DNA of 64,000 nt from Pontibacter anaerobius (GCF_026241195.1 NZ_JAPFQO010000010.1:1-64000); one strand, 5' to 3'; counted from the first letter of the stretch, positions 8,143 through 16,438 are shown. Program-made: numbers and translations. Notes: generated by a model not told the origin, from the letters alone.

Positions 8143-8862
8143 TTAGGGTTTTTGAGAGATGGCTACTATATCAAGGCCAATGTTTACCTCGGCCCGGATG
8201 GTTTTATCGCCCAGGGAGTTGTCGGAGCGGTACACAAGGCCCCACTTGGTGCGGTCTATGTTGAAGTTGGCTTTGGCGCGCAGCAGCGTGTCTGCCAACG
8301 TTACCCGGGCCGGAAACGATACGCTTTTGGTCTGGCTCCGGATGGTGAGGTTGCCGGTGATGCGGTGCGAAGGGTTTTTTACGCGCAGCTCGCTATCCTT
8401 TGGTGTAATGTTGCTGCTTTGCCCGGTTGTGCTGTCGTAAGGGGCGATGCCGGTGAGCTCGAACGAGGCGCCAGGGTAGCGCTCCGAGTCAAAAAAATCG
8501 GGTGAGCGCAGGTGCGTGGTGAGCTTCTGGTTGCTCTTCTCATCTATGGTCTTGTCAGCCGACCGAATAGTGGCCATGTTCATCTCTATGTTGCCGCCGG
8601 TTACCAGGCCGTTGGTCATATAAAACTCGCCCTGCTGTATGTCTATTACACCATTGTGGCGGCCGGTCATCTTCGCCCCGATCCAGGTTATCTCGCTACG
8701 GGCTGTGTCCACGGCAAAGGTATCGGTTGGTGCCGCGCGCTCTTCCTTCACCACGGCATCACCTATCGCCGCTTTGTCAGTTTTAACGGTGGTGTCGCAG
8801 GCGCTGGCTACAAAAAGCAGTAGGCCCAGCTGCAGTAGCAGGTGTCGGGTTTTCTTGCCCAT
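8143..8862 (-). CDS. YceI family lipoprotein
   Basis: I start at MGKKTRHLLLQLG because it begins a lipoprotein signal with lipobox VASAC (cysteine at about residue 22); 16 codons are open upstream. The mature part is a YceI lipocalin-like barrel: DTARSEITWIGAKMTGRHNG near its start, GDLTIRS-like strand GNLTIRSQTKSVSFP and the C-terminal RTKWGLVYRSDNS. YceI proteins bind isoprenoid or other lipids in the periplasm. Single gene; the exact ligand is unknown. Confidence 0.88.
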   Translation of the reverse strand: MGKKTRHLLLQLGLLLFVASACDTTVKTDKAAIGDAVVKEERAAPTDTFAVDTARSEITWIGAKMTGRHNGVIDIQQGEFYMTNGLVTGGNIEMNMATIRSADKTIDEKSNQKLTTHLRSPDFFDSERYPGASFELTGIAPYDSTTGQSSNITPKDSELRVKNPSHRITGNLTIRSQTKSVSFPARVTLADTLLRAKANFNIDRTKWGLVYRSDNSLGDKTIRAEVNIGLDIVAISQKP

Positions 8863-8968
8863 ATAGTTCGTTTGGGTTGATAAAGTACAGCCAAAGGGCC
8901 GCAGTTTCACCTAATGGTACGCTTTAAGGCTCTAAAACGATATAATTTATACTTCCGGCAGGCTTCTA

Positions 8969-9008
8969 AAGTATAAAGAGCCCGCATGGCTACCGGCTCT
9001 TTATACTT
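8969..9008 (-). terminator. Terminator built from inverted AAGTATAAA motifs
   Basis: AAGTATAAAGAGCC pairs perfectly with GGCTCTTTATACTT. It lies 26 bp after the stop of the 9034-9657 gene. The outer stem is an inverted pair of the window-wide motif. Confidence 0.85.
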
Positions 9009-9033
9009 ATACTTTAACACAAGGGAAATGACG

Positions 9034-9657
9034 TTAGAAAGCAATGCCCAGGTATACCTGTATCACGCCGTTCTTGATGTCCTCGTTAATGTTGCTGCCG
9101 TCGCTGTCCTGCTTGCGCAGGTCCCCGAAGCCGTGCACGTAGCGCGTGCCCAGCCTAAAGCGTCCGAGCTTACCCTCCAGTCCCGCCGAAAGGCCATAGT
9201 CAAACGTGTTGTAGGGCTCCATGTCAATCTCTTCGTCCTCTACCTTGGCCGACACCATTACACCTACCTGCGGCCCCAAGTGTACGCTCAGGTTATCAGA
9301 GATGTTGAACACCGCCAGCACAGGCACCTCCAGGTAATCCATCCTGAAAACGGAATCCTGGCGCTCGTAGCCTTTGCGCGAGTACAGCAGCTCCGGCTGC
9401 AGCGAGAAGAAGTTGCCTAAGCCGAACTGGGCGAAAACGCCGGCATGGAAGGAGGTGTGGCTGTTCACGTCGCCAAACTTGTCTTTTTCGCTGCCATGCA
9501 CGCTGGCAAAGTTTACGCCGCCCTTAATGCCAATGCCGGAGTTAGGAGACCGGCTCAATAAGTTGTGGTTCTGCATCACTCTGCTTGGCACGTCGGCATC
9601 CTGTGCATACACGCTTGCCGACCAAAGCAACAGCGCCGCGAATAGTATCTTTTTCAT
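9034..9657 (-). CDS. Outer-membrane beta-barrel protein (PorT-like)
   Basis: The start chosen gives MKKILFAALLLWSASVYAQ as signal peptide. The rest is a small 8-strand-type barrel: GIGIKGGVNFASVHG, FHAGVFAQFGLGNFFSLQPELLY, NLSVHLGPQVGVM, and a terminal strand VIQVYLGIAF ending in phenylalanine. This is the porin family/outer-membrane beta-barrel (OMP_b-brl_2 type) common in Bacteroidota, with no known specific substrate. It reads away from the DnaA-box region and ends at the terminator 8969-9008. Confidence 0.85.
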   Translation of the reverse strand: MKKILFAALLLWSASVYAQDADVPSRVMQNHNLLSRSPNSGIGIKGGVNFASVHGSEKDKFGDVNSHTSFHAGVFAQFGLGNFFSLQPELLYSRKGYERQDSVFRMDYLEVPVLAVFNISDNLSVHLGPQVGVMVSAKVEDEEIDMEPYNTFDYGLSAGLEGKLGRFRLGTRYVHGFGDLRKQDSDGSNINEDIKNGVIQVYLGIAF

Positions 9658-9699
9658 GTTTTTCAGTTTATAGTCTATGCTCTTATTCATTGTTGGAAG

Positions 9700-10190
9700 A
9701 GCTCTATATAGGGTTTATACTTTATTTTACGATTGAGGTTATACCGTGGCGGCAGATAGTATGAAAGAGAAGCAGTAGTGCTGCTAATCAGGCAGTTTGC
9801 TATTTTCTTTAATTGTGATTTTCAATGAATAGGAAAAGTTATATTAAGCTATATATCAGGTGTGGCAACATTTATCAGGGGTGTGGATAATTTCCCCACT
9901 TATTCGGATTTTCACTAAAATATCAGAAAATGAAGTGGTTTTTTTAACGAATCAACAGCTAATAGTGGATAAGCGTGTGTAATTAACATAGTTATCCACA
10001 TTTTATCTATCCAAAAGGCCTAAATGTGGATTACCTGGCAACAACCTGAATTGGTTTCATGAATTATCCACGATATGCTAAGAGGTGTTTAAAAATTGCA
10101 TTAAACTGCTTTAGGTTTTGCATTAGACTTTATTTCTTTTCTGCTGGTTCTGGTAAACATGAAGCGGCTTATTATTGTTAGTTTTGTGCT
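9700..10190. other. AT-rich region with a DnaA-box cluster (candidate oriC)
   Basis: This 530-bp gap has no gene. It holds two perfect DnaA boxes (TGTGGATAA at 9882-9890, TTATCCACA at 9992-10000) and three with one mismatch (9964-9972, 10025-10033, 10064-10072), all within 190 bp, next to an AT-rich stretch at about 9790-9860 that could serve as unwinding element. Boxes lie in both orientations, as in many origins. Left-hand genes mostly point away from it, right-hand genes do not show a clear bias, so an origin is plausible but unproven; a DnaA-titration or regulatory site is the alternative. Confidence 0.5.
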
Positions 10191-11093
10191 ATGCTGAAGA
10201 TTGCCTGGTCCGAGATTTTTGCCCACAGCCTGCCCGAAGGCCACCGCTTCCCGATGGCGAAGTATGACCTGCTGCCCGAGCAACTGCTGTACGAAGGCAC
10301 CATTACGGATGAAAATCTATTTGCGCCCGAGCCACTTGCCGAACGGTTTATACTTGACACCCACGACGCCAGTTACTGGCACCGCCTGCACAACCTGCAG
10401 CTAACCCCGTCTGAGATTCGGAAGACCGGCTTCCCGCTCTCGGAGCAGTTGGTGCAGCGCGAGGTGGTGATCATGAACGGCACGGTGCAGGCCAGTTTGT
10501 TTGCGCTGGAGTTTGGCATCGGGATGAACATTGCCGGGGGCACCCACCACGCCTTTACCGACCGTGGCGAGGGGTTCTGCCTGCTCAACGACATCGCCAT
10601 TGCGGCTAACCACCTCCTCAAGTATAAAAACATACATAAAGTGCTGGTGGTGGACCTGGACGTGCACCAGGGCAACGGCACGGCGCAAATCTTTGAGCAC
10701 GAGCCACGCGTGTTCACCTTTAGCATGCACTGCGGCCACAATTATCCTTTTCATAAAGAGCAGTCGGACCTGGACGTGCCCTTACAAGAAGGCACTGATG
10801 ACAAAGCTTACCTGAAGCTGCTCAACCAGCACCTGCCGCGCCTGCTCGATGAGGTGCAGCCGGAGTTCGTGTTCTTTCAGTCGGGGGTGGATGTGCTGGC
10901 CACAGATAAGCTGGGCAAGTTGGGCATGAGTATAGAGGGCTGCAAAGAGCGCGACCGCACGGTGCTGGAGCTGTGCCGGAAAAACAACCTGCCAGTAACG
11001 GTAAGTATGGGCGGCGGCTACTCCGAGAAGATCGCACACATTGTGGAGGCGCATGCCAATACCTTCCGGCTGGCGCAGCAGCTGTGGTTTTAA
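10191..11093 (+). CDS. Histone deacetylase family protein (class II-like amidohydrolase)
   Basis: The 300-residue protein matches the arginase/deacetylase fold. The paired catalytic histidines are in GGTHHAFTDRGEGFC (about residues 117-131), the zinc-binding block is VVDLDVHQGNGTAQ (about 155-168), and a C-terminal VSMGGGYS loop carries the conserved glycines. Bacterial members remove acetyl or similar groups from small amines or proteins; the substrate here is unknown. The ATG at 10191 is the first codon after the AT-rich gap. It is a single gene with no obvious partner. Confidence 0.9.
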   Translation: MLKIAWSEIFAHSLPEGHRFPMAKYDLLPEQLLYEGTITDENLFAPEPLAERFILDTHDASYWHRLHNLQLTPSEIRKTGFPLSEQLVQREVVIMNGTVQASLFALEFGIGMNIAGGTHHAFTDRGEGFCLLNDIAIAANHLLKYKNIHKVLVVDLDVHQGNGTAQIFEHEPRVFTFSMHCGHNYPFHKEQSDLDVPLQEGTDDKAYLKLLNQHLPRLLDEVQPEFVFFQSGVDVLATDKLGKLGMSIEGCKERDRTVLELCRKNNLPVTVSMGGGYSEKIAHIVEAHANTFRLAQQLWF

Positions 11094-11179
11094 TGAGGGA
11101 GTTCTGAATGAGTGAATTTTAATCCTGCACACCCTCTAATCCTGAAGATCCTGATTAATCCCGCTTTCGCAGCTTGTCA

Positions 11180-11359
11180 TCATCGTCTTTTAGTTGGGAA
11201 GATGAGGCGAAGTATGAGATAGATAATGGGGCTCAGTGCCAGGGTGAGCACGATCATCAGAATCACCTTCAGCGCTTTTACGAACACAGAGATGATAATA
11301 GCCGAGAGGATGATGGAAACGGAAAAAAGTATCCAGAAGTTAACGGTTTGTTTGCTCAT
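11180..11359 (-). CDS. Small two-helix membrane protein (59 aa)
   Basis: Read directly from the minus strand: ATG at 11359, stop TGA at 11180. The protein begins MSKQTVNFWILFSVS and has two hydrophobic helices (about residues 7-26 and 30-52), ending in a basic tail FPTKRR. The coherent hydrophobic pattern and charged end support a real gene. It resembles small Bacteroidota inner-membrane proteins of unknown function. It lies between the deacetylase and methyltransferase genes, tail to tail with the former. Confidence 0.65.
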   Translation of the reverse strand: MSKQTVNFWILFSVSIILSAIIISVFVKALKVILMIVLTLALSPIIYLILRLIFPTKRR

Positions 11360-11392
11360 ATAGGTTTATCTGTTTAGTGGCCGGAGCCATAC

Positions 11393-12100
11393 TTATACTC
11401 TGTGCAGTAACAGTTGCCACCGGAAAGCCCACATCCAGCGCAATTCATACCTCTGCACGCCCGCCTGCTGCGCTAACTCCTCCAACTCCTGTCTCCTGAA
11501 AGCTCGCCACACCGACAGCGGCGCATCGTTTTTTACGAGGTGTGATCTGGAAAAAGCCGCCGTGATATACTTGATGGAGTAGTAGGCCAGCCAGTGGCGG
11601 TGCAGGTCGTTGATGATGACGGCCAGATGCGCCTGCCGGTGCAACTGCCGGAACATTTGCACCAGCTGCGCATCGGTGAAGTGGTGGCAAAACAGGCTGC
11701 AGACCACTACATCATACTTCTGCTGGGCAAAAGCTTCCGAGAAAACATCGTGCTGCTCTACCTCCACCTCGGGGTAGTTGAGGCATTGGCGGTGGGCGTA
11801 CTGCACCATAAAATCGTTGGCATCCACGCCCACCAGCTCTACTTTTATACTTTTACCACGCGCCCAGCGGGCTATACTTTTCAGGGTATCGCCGCCGCCG
11901 CAGCCAATGTCGGCAATGCGCAGGCGTTGCGGTTTATACTTTGCAGCCAGCTTGTCCAACGCATCCAGCACCACCTTGTGCCCGCCCAGCCAGCTGTTGA
12001 TCACCTCCAGCTCCGCCAGGTTCTGCCGCAGCTCCTCGCCACTCAGCGTCAGGTCGTCCATCAGCTCCGGCTCGTTAGACCGCTGCCTCAGCATGTGCAT
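11393..12100 (-). CDS. SAM-dependent methyltransferase of the type III PKS cluster
   Basis: The 235-residue protein has the class I methyltransferase motif RIADIGCGGGDTLK (about residues 60-73), an acidic loop VGVDANDFM, and VVVCSLFCHHFTD at motif IV. The N-terminal block EPELMDDLTLSGEELRQ is typical of methyltransferases next to type III PKS genes in Bacteroidota. It overlaps the end of the PKS gene by 26 bp if the first ATG is used, which signals translational coupling; an ATG at 12061 would avoid the overlap. It probably methylates the polyketide product. Confidence 0.85.
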   Translation of the reverse strand: MHMLRQRSNEPELMDDLTLSGEELRQNLAELEVINSWLGGHKVVLDALDKLAAKYKPQRLRIADIGCGGGDTLKSIARWARGKSIKVELVGVDANDFMVQYAHRQCLNYPEVEVEQHDVFSEAFAQQKYDVVVCSLFCHHFTDAQLVQMFRQLHRQAHLAVIINDLHRHWLAYYSIKYITAAFSRSHLVKNDAPLSVWRAFRRQELEELAQQAGVQRYELRWMWAFRWQLLLHRV

Positions 12101-13202
12101 AGTGTACTTTTAGTAACATGGATTCGAGGGTAAGGCCGGGGCCGAAGGCGAAGCTCAGTACCGGCTCGTTCTGCTCCTGCGGGGTCAGGGTCTGCATCAG
12201 CTCCTTCAGCACAAACAGCACCGTGGCCGACGACATGTTTCCGAAATCGCGGAGCACCTGGTAGGCAAATCGGTTGTCGTGGCGGCTCATGCCCAGTTCC
12301 TGCTCTATCACCTCCAGAATGCGCCGCCCACCGGGATGTATGGCAAAGAGCTTTATTTCTGATGCGGTCGTTTTTAACCCCTGCAGCAGCCGCTCCGTCA
12401 GTTGCTTTATACCTTTCTTGATGAGGTCGGGCACGTAGGAGGAGAGGGTCATCTCGAAACCTGTGTCGCCGATGTGCCAGGCCATGTCGCGCTTGCCAGC
12501 CGGGGCCAGGTCGCAGTGAAACGACTGCAGCTCCAGGCTCACCTCGTGACAGGGCTGCCCCTGCATCAGCACCGCCGCAGCACCATCCCCGAACAAGGCA
12601 TTCGATACCAGGTGGTCCTGCTCCGGGTTTTTCTGGAAATGGATAGTGCAGATCTCGGTGCACACCAGCATTACTTTAGACTCAGGGTTAGCCCTGCAGA
12701 TAGCGTCGGCCAGCTTGATGGCGTTAAAGGCGGCATAGCAGCCCATAAAGTTCACGGCCGTACGCTGCACGCACGGCGACAAATCCAGTCGCTCTACCAA
12801 CTCAATATCCAGGCCCGGGGCATACATGCCGGTGCAGCTCACGGTAATCAGGTGCGTGAGGTCGCTTAGCTGCGTAGGGGCCGCCTGCTCCAGGCAGTTT
12901 CTAATGGCCCGCTCGGATAAGTCTACAGCGTGCTTGCGGTACACGTCCATGCGCTGCTGCACCGTGGGGAAGGGCTCCAGGGTTGGGGTATTCGGGAAAA
13001 AAGAGAAATCGCCGTTCTGGCGGGTGTAGTCTTCCAAAACACTGTAGCGTTGCCCAATGCCTGAAATGCGGTACAGGGCCTTCAGTTTACGGGTATCCTG
13101 CTCGCCAAACTGCAGGGCGGCGGCCATAAAGTCTGCCACCTGCATCTGCGGTATTAGGTGCGGAGGGTTTGCCGTGCCGATGGCGCAAATGTAGCTTTTC
13201 AT
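12075..13202 (-). CDS. Type III polyketide synthase (chalcone/stilbene synthase family)
   Basis: The 375-residue protein is full length for the family. The catalytic cysteine is in VNFMGCYAAFNAIK (about residue 154), the histidine in LFAIHPGGRRILE and the asparagine in FGNMSSATVLFVL, so the Cys-His-Asn triad is complete. Type III PKSs extend an acyl-CoA starter with malonyl-CoA to make pyrones, resorcinols or quinone precursors. Together with the FAD oxidoreductase upstream and the methyltransferase downstream it forms a three-gene operon. The product is not known; alkylpyrone- or alkylresorcinol-like lipids are a guess from the family. Confidence 0.92.
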   Translation of the reverse strand: MKSYICAIGTANPPHLIPQMQVADFMAAALQFGEQDTRKLKALYRISGIGQRYSVLEDYTRQNGDFSFFPNTPTLEPFPTVQQRMDVYRKHAVDLSERAIRNCLEQAAPTQLSDLTHLITVSCTGMYAPGLDIELVERLDLSPCVQRTAVNFMGCYAAFNAIKLADAICRANPESKVMLVCTEICTIHFQKNPEQDHLVSNALFGDGAAAVLMQGQPCHEVSLELQSFHCDLAPAGKRDMAWHIGDTGFEMTLSSYVPDLIKKGIKQLTERLLQGLKTTASEIKLFAIHPGGRRILEVIEQELGMSRHDNRFAYQVLRDFGNMSSATVLFVLKELMQTLTPQEQNEPVLSFAFGPGLTLESMLLKVHYAHAEAAV

Positions 13203-13344
13203 GTGGTACGTGTTCGGGGTATGAGCTTTGTGTAATGTGTTTCAGGAGAAAGTATGCCGATGATGAATTGCACACGGAAAACGAAACATGCACTTAAGTA
13301 CGGAAGCGGCTGGCTATAAGATGTGGGCAGCCGCAGGTATAGCC

Positions 13345-14463
13345 TCAGAAAGGCCTGCCGTGTGTCTGCCGCATAATGAGCTGCACCGCAGGAGGCGCCA
13401 GTTTCAGCAGCCCCACCGCCGCCTCCGACAGCAGCGGGCCACCGAAAAGTTGCTGCACGGTGCGGCCCAGGCGCAGGCGCCCGGCAAACTGCTTTTTCCA
13501 GGCCAAAGTATAGTGCTGCTCCAGCTCCTGCCTGCTGCGGTCTCCAGCAAAGTATAGCAGCACCTGGTCGGTTACTATTTTGGCTCCATGTATCGCCATG
13601 GCCATGCCGTTTCCGCAGAGTGGCGTTATCATGCCGGCCGCATCGCCGCACATCAGCATGTGGTTCTCCACGCAGGTTTTAGTGGCAAAGGATATCTCAT
13701 TAATGACCTCGGGCTGCGGGTACAGGAACTCGGCCTCCTCGAAAATCTGGCGAAGGTGCGGGTTACGGTAAAGTATGGCCTGCTCCATGGCAGGTATGGA
13801 GCCGTGCTTTTTCAGGTTGTCGCGGGTGGTGAGGTAGCAGAAACAGTACTTGCCGTCCTCGATGGCCGAGGTGCCGGCATAGCCATCGGCAAAGTTGTGC
13901 AGGGCGATCAGGTCGCGCGGGAAATTATACTTTACATGGTATTTTGCGCCCAGGTAAGGCGAGCGTGCCCGGAAGAAGCTGCGCTGCAGTTGGCGGTCGA
14001 GGTTGGAGCGCTTACCGAAGGCGCCGATGGCCACACGTGCTTTTATACTTTTCCCATTAGCCAGTTGTGCTGTAAATTCATCGTCTGCAAAGCTGACCTC
14101 CTGCACCGCCTGCTGCTGCATAACGCTTACGCCCTGCTGCTGCGCCAGCTCATAAAGGTAGTTATCGAGGGTAAAACGGCTCAGGCCAAAGCCGCCTAAA
14201 TCCAATTTGGCTTGTAAGGTCTTTCCGGTGGGGGAGGTAAGCATAAAGCGGCTGATCCGGGCAGGGCTGAGGGTGCTTATTTGCACCCCAAGCCGGCGCA
14301 GGTAAGGCAGTGCTTCATTGGAAATATACTCCCCGCACACCCTGTGGAAGGGGTACGCCTTCTTTTCGACGAGCGCTACCTCTAGCCCCGCCCTTGCCAG
14401 CCCCAGGGCGCTTACCAAGCCGGCCAATCCGCCGCCTATTACCACAACATCTTTTTTTATCAA
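13345..14463 (-). CDS. FAD-dependent oxidoreductase (geranylgeranyl reductase-like)
   Basis: The N-terminus has the dinucleotide-binding motif VVVIGGGLAGLVSALGLARAG (quoted in part: GGGLAGL), then RVCGEYISNEALPYL, a block of the geranylgeranyl-reductase/monooxygenase group, and a second FAD contact LMCGDAAGMITPLCGNG (about residues 278-294). The 372-residue length fits. It is the first gene of the PKS operon, 142 bp before the synthase, and probably oxidises or reduces the polyketide. A 16-bp palindrome lies 23 bp upstream of its start and may control the cluster. Confidence 0.88.
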   Translation of the reverse strand: MIKKDVVVIGGGLAGLVSALGLARAGLEVALVEKKAYPFHRVCGEYISNEALPYLRRLGVQISTLSPARISRFMLTSPTGKTLQAKLDLGGFGLSRFTLDNYLYELAQQQGVSVMQQQAVQEVSFADDEFTAQLANGKSIKARVAIGAFGKRSNLDRQLQRSFFRARSPYLGAKYHVKYNFPRDLIALHNFADGYAGTSAIEDGKYCFCYLTTRDNLKKHGSIPAMEQAILYRNPHLRQIFEEAEFLYPQPEVINEISFATKTCVENHMLMCGDAAGMITPLCGNGMAMAIHGAKIVTDQVLLYFAGDRSRQELEQHYTLAWKKQFAGRLRLGRTVQQLFGGPLLSEAAVGLLKLAPPAVQLIMRQTHGRPF

Positions 14464-14485
14464 GCCTACTTTTCTTTATAAAATA

Positions 14486-14501
14486 AAATTTGTACAAATT
14501 T
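14486..14501. promoter_or_regulatory. Perfect palindrome upstream of the PKS cluster
   Basis: AAATTTGTACAAATTT is an exact 16-bp palindrome centred about 30 bp before the oxidoreductase start, in the divergent gap to the 14634 gene. Its size and place suit a dimeric repressor such as a MarR- or TetR-type protein. No regulator gene is adjacent. Confidence 0.5.
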
Positions 14502-14633
14502 GCAACGGTAAATTTGGTGAACAACCCCTTTTTAAGGTGTATATTGCACGAACAAAAATACGGGCCAAGCGTTTTAATAAATGGAACGACTTTTGTCTAG
14601 TACATTATAGAAGAATCTCGACCAACGAATTAT

Positions 14634-15014
14634 ATGAAGAAAATTATACTTTCCCTATTTACATGTTTCACTGTGCTGTTTGTGCAGGCGCAGGCCAAAC
14701 CACCTGTGCAGGTGCAGGCCACGCAGCAGCAAACAGATAAAAACCCACTTGGCCTCGTGCAGGATGAGGATGTGGCCATTTACCCTAACCCGAGCAACGG
14801 CGTGTTCACTATTTCTGTCTCAAACCTTGATGCACAGCAGGTGGAACTTACTATCCTGAATGTTATCGGTAACGAGATATACCGCGAAACGTTGAAGCGC
14901 GATGATGCTAAGCTGAGCAAAACCATTAACCTGGACCGGCATGCGAAGGGTTTATACTATGTGAAACTGGAGGCGGATAACTACAGTGCCGTGCGGCGCG
15001 TGGTGATAAAGTAA
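14634..15014 (+). CDS. Minimal T9SS type A sorting-domain protein (126 aa)
   Basis: A signal peptide (MKKIILSLFTCFTVLFVQAQ) is followed by a linker of about 25 residues and then directly by a type IX secretion C-terminal domain, from VAIYPNPSNGVFTISVSN (about residue 46) to RRVVIK at the end. The NPSNG, LTILNVIGNEIY and KGLYYVKL blocks are the hallmarks. There is almost no cargo: the protein is essentially signal peptide plus sorting domain. It might be a small surface peptide carrier or a remnant of a larger protein. It is divergent from the PKS cluster. Confidence 0.85.
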   Translation: MKKIILSLFTCFTVLFVQAQAKPPVQVQATQQQTDKNPLGLVQDEDVAIYPNPSNGVFTISVSNLDAQQVELTILNVIGNEIYRETLKRDDAKLSKTINLDRHAKGLYYVKLEADNYSAVRRVVIK

Positions 15015-15037
15015 GGCAGCGTTAACGAAGCTATAGA

Positions 15038-15075
15038 AGCGGCGGCTCTTGTAAAGGGGCTGCCGCTCTTCTTTT
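15038..15075 (+). terminator. Terminator after the T9SS protein gene
   Basis: AGCGGCGGCTC pairs with GGGCTGCCGCT (two G-U pairs) and is followed by CTTCTTTTG. Confidence 0.65.
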
Positions 15076-15089
15076 GCCCTTGGGTATGG

Positions 15090-15428
15090 TTACTCCCGAT
15101 CCGGAAGTATGGTTTTAGGCACGAAGCCGGTGTGTTGCGAAGTATCCTGGCGAATGCGGGCTTTCACAAACATGGCATTGGATGTGTCGAGTACAAATAT
15201 GCGCTGTGTTGTGTCGAAATAGGCGATGGCACCGGCTTCAAAGTCTGGCTGGCTGTAGAGTTTGCCGCTGATAAGGGGTCTGGCAACATAAATAACATCG
15301 GCGGGCAAGGGCGCTGGCTGCCCCGTTTCGCTGGCTACTGTAGCCTCCTCCTCATGGGCATAGTCGCCGCTGCCGGAGCAGGCGCTCAGGCAAAAAACGG
15401 CAAGGGTGATGAGGTAAAGGTTTTTCAT
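15090..15428 (-). CDS. Small lipoprotein with SH3-like domain
   Basis: MKNLYLITLAVFCLSACSGSG is a lipoprotein signal with lipobox LSAC. The 90-residue mature part has a low-complexity acidic linker and then an SH3-like stretch: LISGKLYSQPDFEAGAIAYF and HTGFVPKTILPD resemble the strands of bacterial SH3 domains. Such domains often bind cell-wall peptides, but the function here is unknown. It is a single gene, tail to tail with the T9SS gene. Confidence 0.75.
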   Translation of the reverse strand: MKNLYLITLAVFCLSACSGSGDYAHEEEATVASETGQPAPLPADVIYVARPLISGKLYSQPDFEAGAIAYFDTTQRIFVLDTSNAMFVKARIRQDTSQHTGFVPKTILPDRE

Positions 15429-15549
15429 GAGATCAGGATGCGCAAGTTGCCTGTATATATGTAATTTCGGTTATATTGTTACAAAAGCAGGATAAAAGTA
15501 TGAAAAAGTGGGCAATAGAGTAAGCAGTTTCTTATGTTACCAGATGCTC

Positions 15550-16074
15550 TTAATCGTTCAATTGTAATTTCATCATGATGTCTGTCTGTTCGTCATTACC
15601 TAATTTGAAAATGTGCTTGTCAAACTGAACAAACCCGTTCTTCTTATAGAAATTTATTGCTCTTGGATTTTCTTCCCAAACACCTAACCAGACATAGTCT
15701 ATGCTTCTCTGCCTTGCACACTGCATTGCCTTTTCATAAAGTACCTGCCCTACACCTTTTCCATGAAATTCTTTTAAAACATAAATCCGTTCTATTTCAA
15801 GGGCTTTGTCGTCTTTTAACTCTGTCTGCGATTGCCCAAAATTGATTTTTAAATATCCGATTACATTATCGTTAAGTGTTGCAAAATAGAACTCTGAGTT
15901 TGAGTTATTGAGCTCAGCAGTCAATTTCTCTATAGAGAAACCTTCCTCCAAGTATCTCTCCATATTTTCCTCAGTGTTTCCAGCTGAGAATGTCTCTAAA
16001 AATGTCTGTCTGCCAATTTTTTGCAGTTGTTCAATATCCTTTTGCGTAACTCGTTTGATGTCAATATTTGCCAT
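15550..16074 (-). CDS. GNAT family N-acetyltransferase
   Basis: The 174-residue protein has the GNAT acetyl-CoA loop EFHGKGVGQVLYEKAM (about residues 109-124) and the following YVWLGVWEENPRAINFYKKNGF, which is typical of PaiA/spermidine-type acetyltransferases. The likely reaction is acetyl transfer to an amine, perhaps a polyamine. The gene is visibly AT-rich compared with its neighbours and sits beside tRNA-Arg, hinting at acquisition by transfer. It is monocistronic. Confidence 0.85.
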   Translation of the reverse strand: MANIDIKRVTQKDIEQLQKIGRQTFLETFSAGNTEENMERYLEEGFSIEKLTAELNNSNSEFYFATLNDNVIGYLKINFGQSQTELKDDKALEIERIYVLKEFHGKGVGQVLYEKAMQCARQRSIDYVWLGVWEENPRAINFYKKNGFVQFDKHIFKLGNDEQTDIMMKLQLND

Positions 16075-16262
16075 TCTTATTAGAGTGTTTGGTTTTATAA
16101 GCTTTCCGCTAACACAAACATAAAAGTAGTTGCCTTAAGGGTTGACACTCTTTGTATGTCGGTTTAGAGTAAATGTAGGTGTATAGCTAATAACGAACAG
16201 GCTTTGAGTAGATTTCACACTTTTGTGTGCCACGTTGGATTTGGAGCTAACCGAAGGAGAAA

Positions 16263-16298
16263 TAAAAAAGCCACTCTTCTTGCTTGAAAGTGGCTTTT
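16263..16298 (-). terminator. Terminator of the tRNA-Arg transcript
   Basis: On the minus strand AAAAGCCACT pairs with AGTGGCTTTT and is followed by a T run, starting just after the tRNA 3' end. Confidence 0.85.
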
Positions 16299-16299
16299 A

Positions 16300-16374
16300 T
16301 GGTGGCCCTGCCAGGAATCGAACCTGGATCTAGAGTTTAGGAAACTCCTATTCTATCCATTGAACTACAGGGCC
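16300..16374 (-). tRNA. tRNA-Arg (anticodon CCT), CCA encoded
   Basis: The minus strand folds as a full cloverleaf. The acceptor stem is GGCCCTG/CAGGGCC with discriminator A and an encoded CCA (complement of 16300-16302). The D stem is GTTC/GAAT. The anticodon stem GGAGT/ACTCT encloses the loop TTCCTAA, giving anticodon CCT for AGG codons. The T arm is CCAGG-TTCGATT-CCTGG. It is followed by a terminator hairpin. Confidence 0.96.
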
Positions 16375-16438
16375 AGTGGTTTATACTTTGGCAAGGCGAA
16401 TTTACAGCATTATCCACCATAAAAACAAACAGGCCCCA

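Noticed and set aside
12088..12663. 191-codon ORF within the PKS gene
   Set aside because: Different frame of the same strand as the type III PKS; the PKS frame has the full catalytic triad.
14634..15014. Fragment of a frameshifted larger T9SS gene
   Set aside because: It has its own signal peptide directly upstream in frame, so nothing shows a broken longer gene here.
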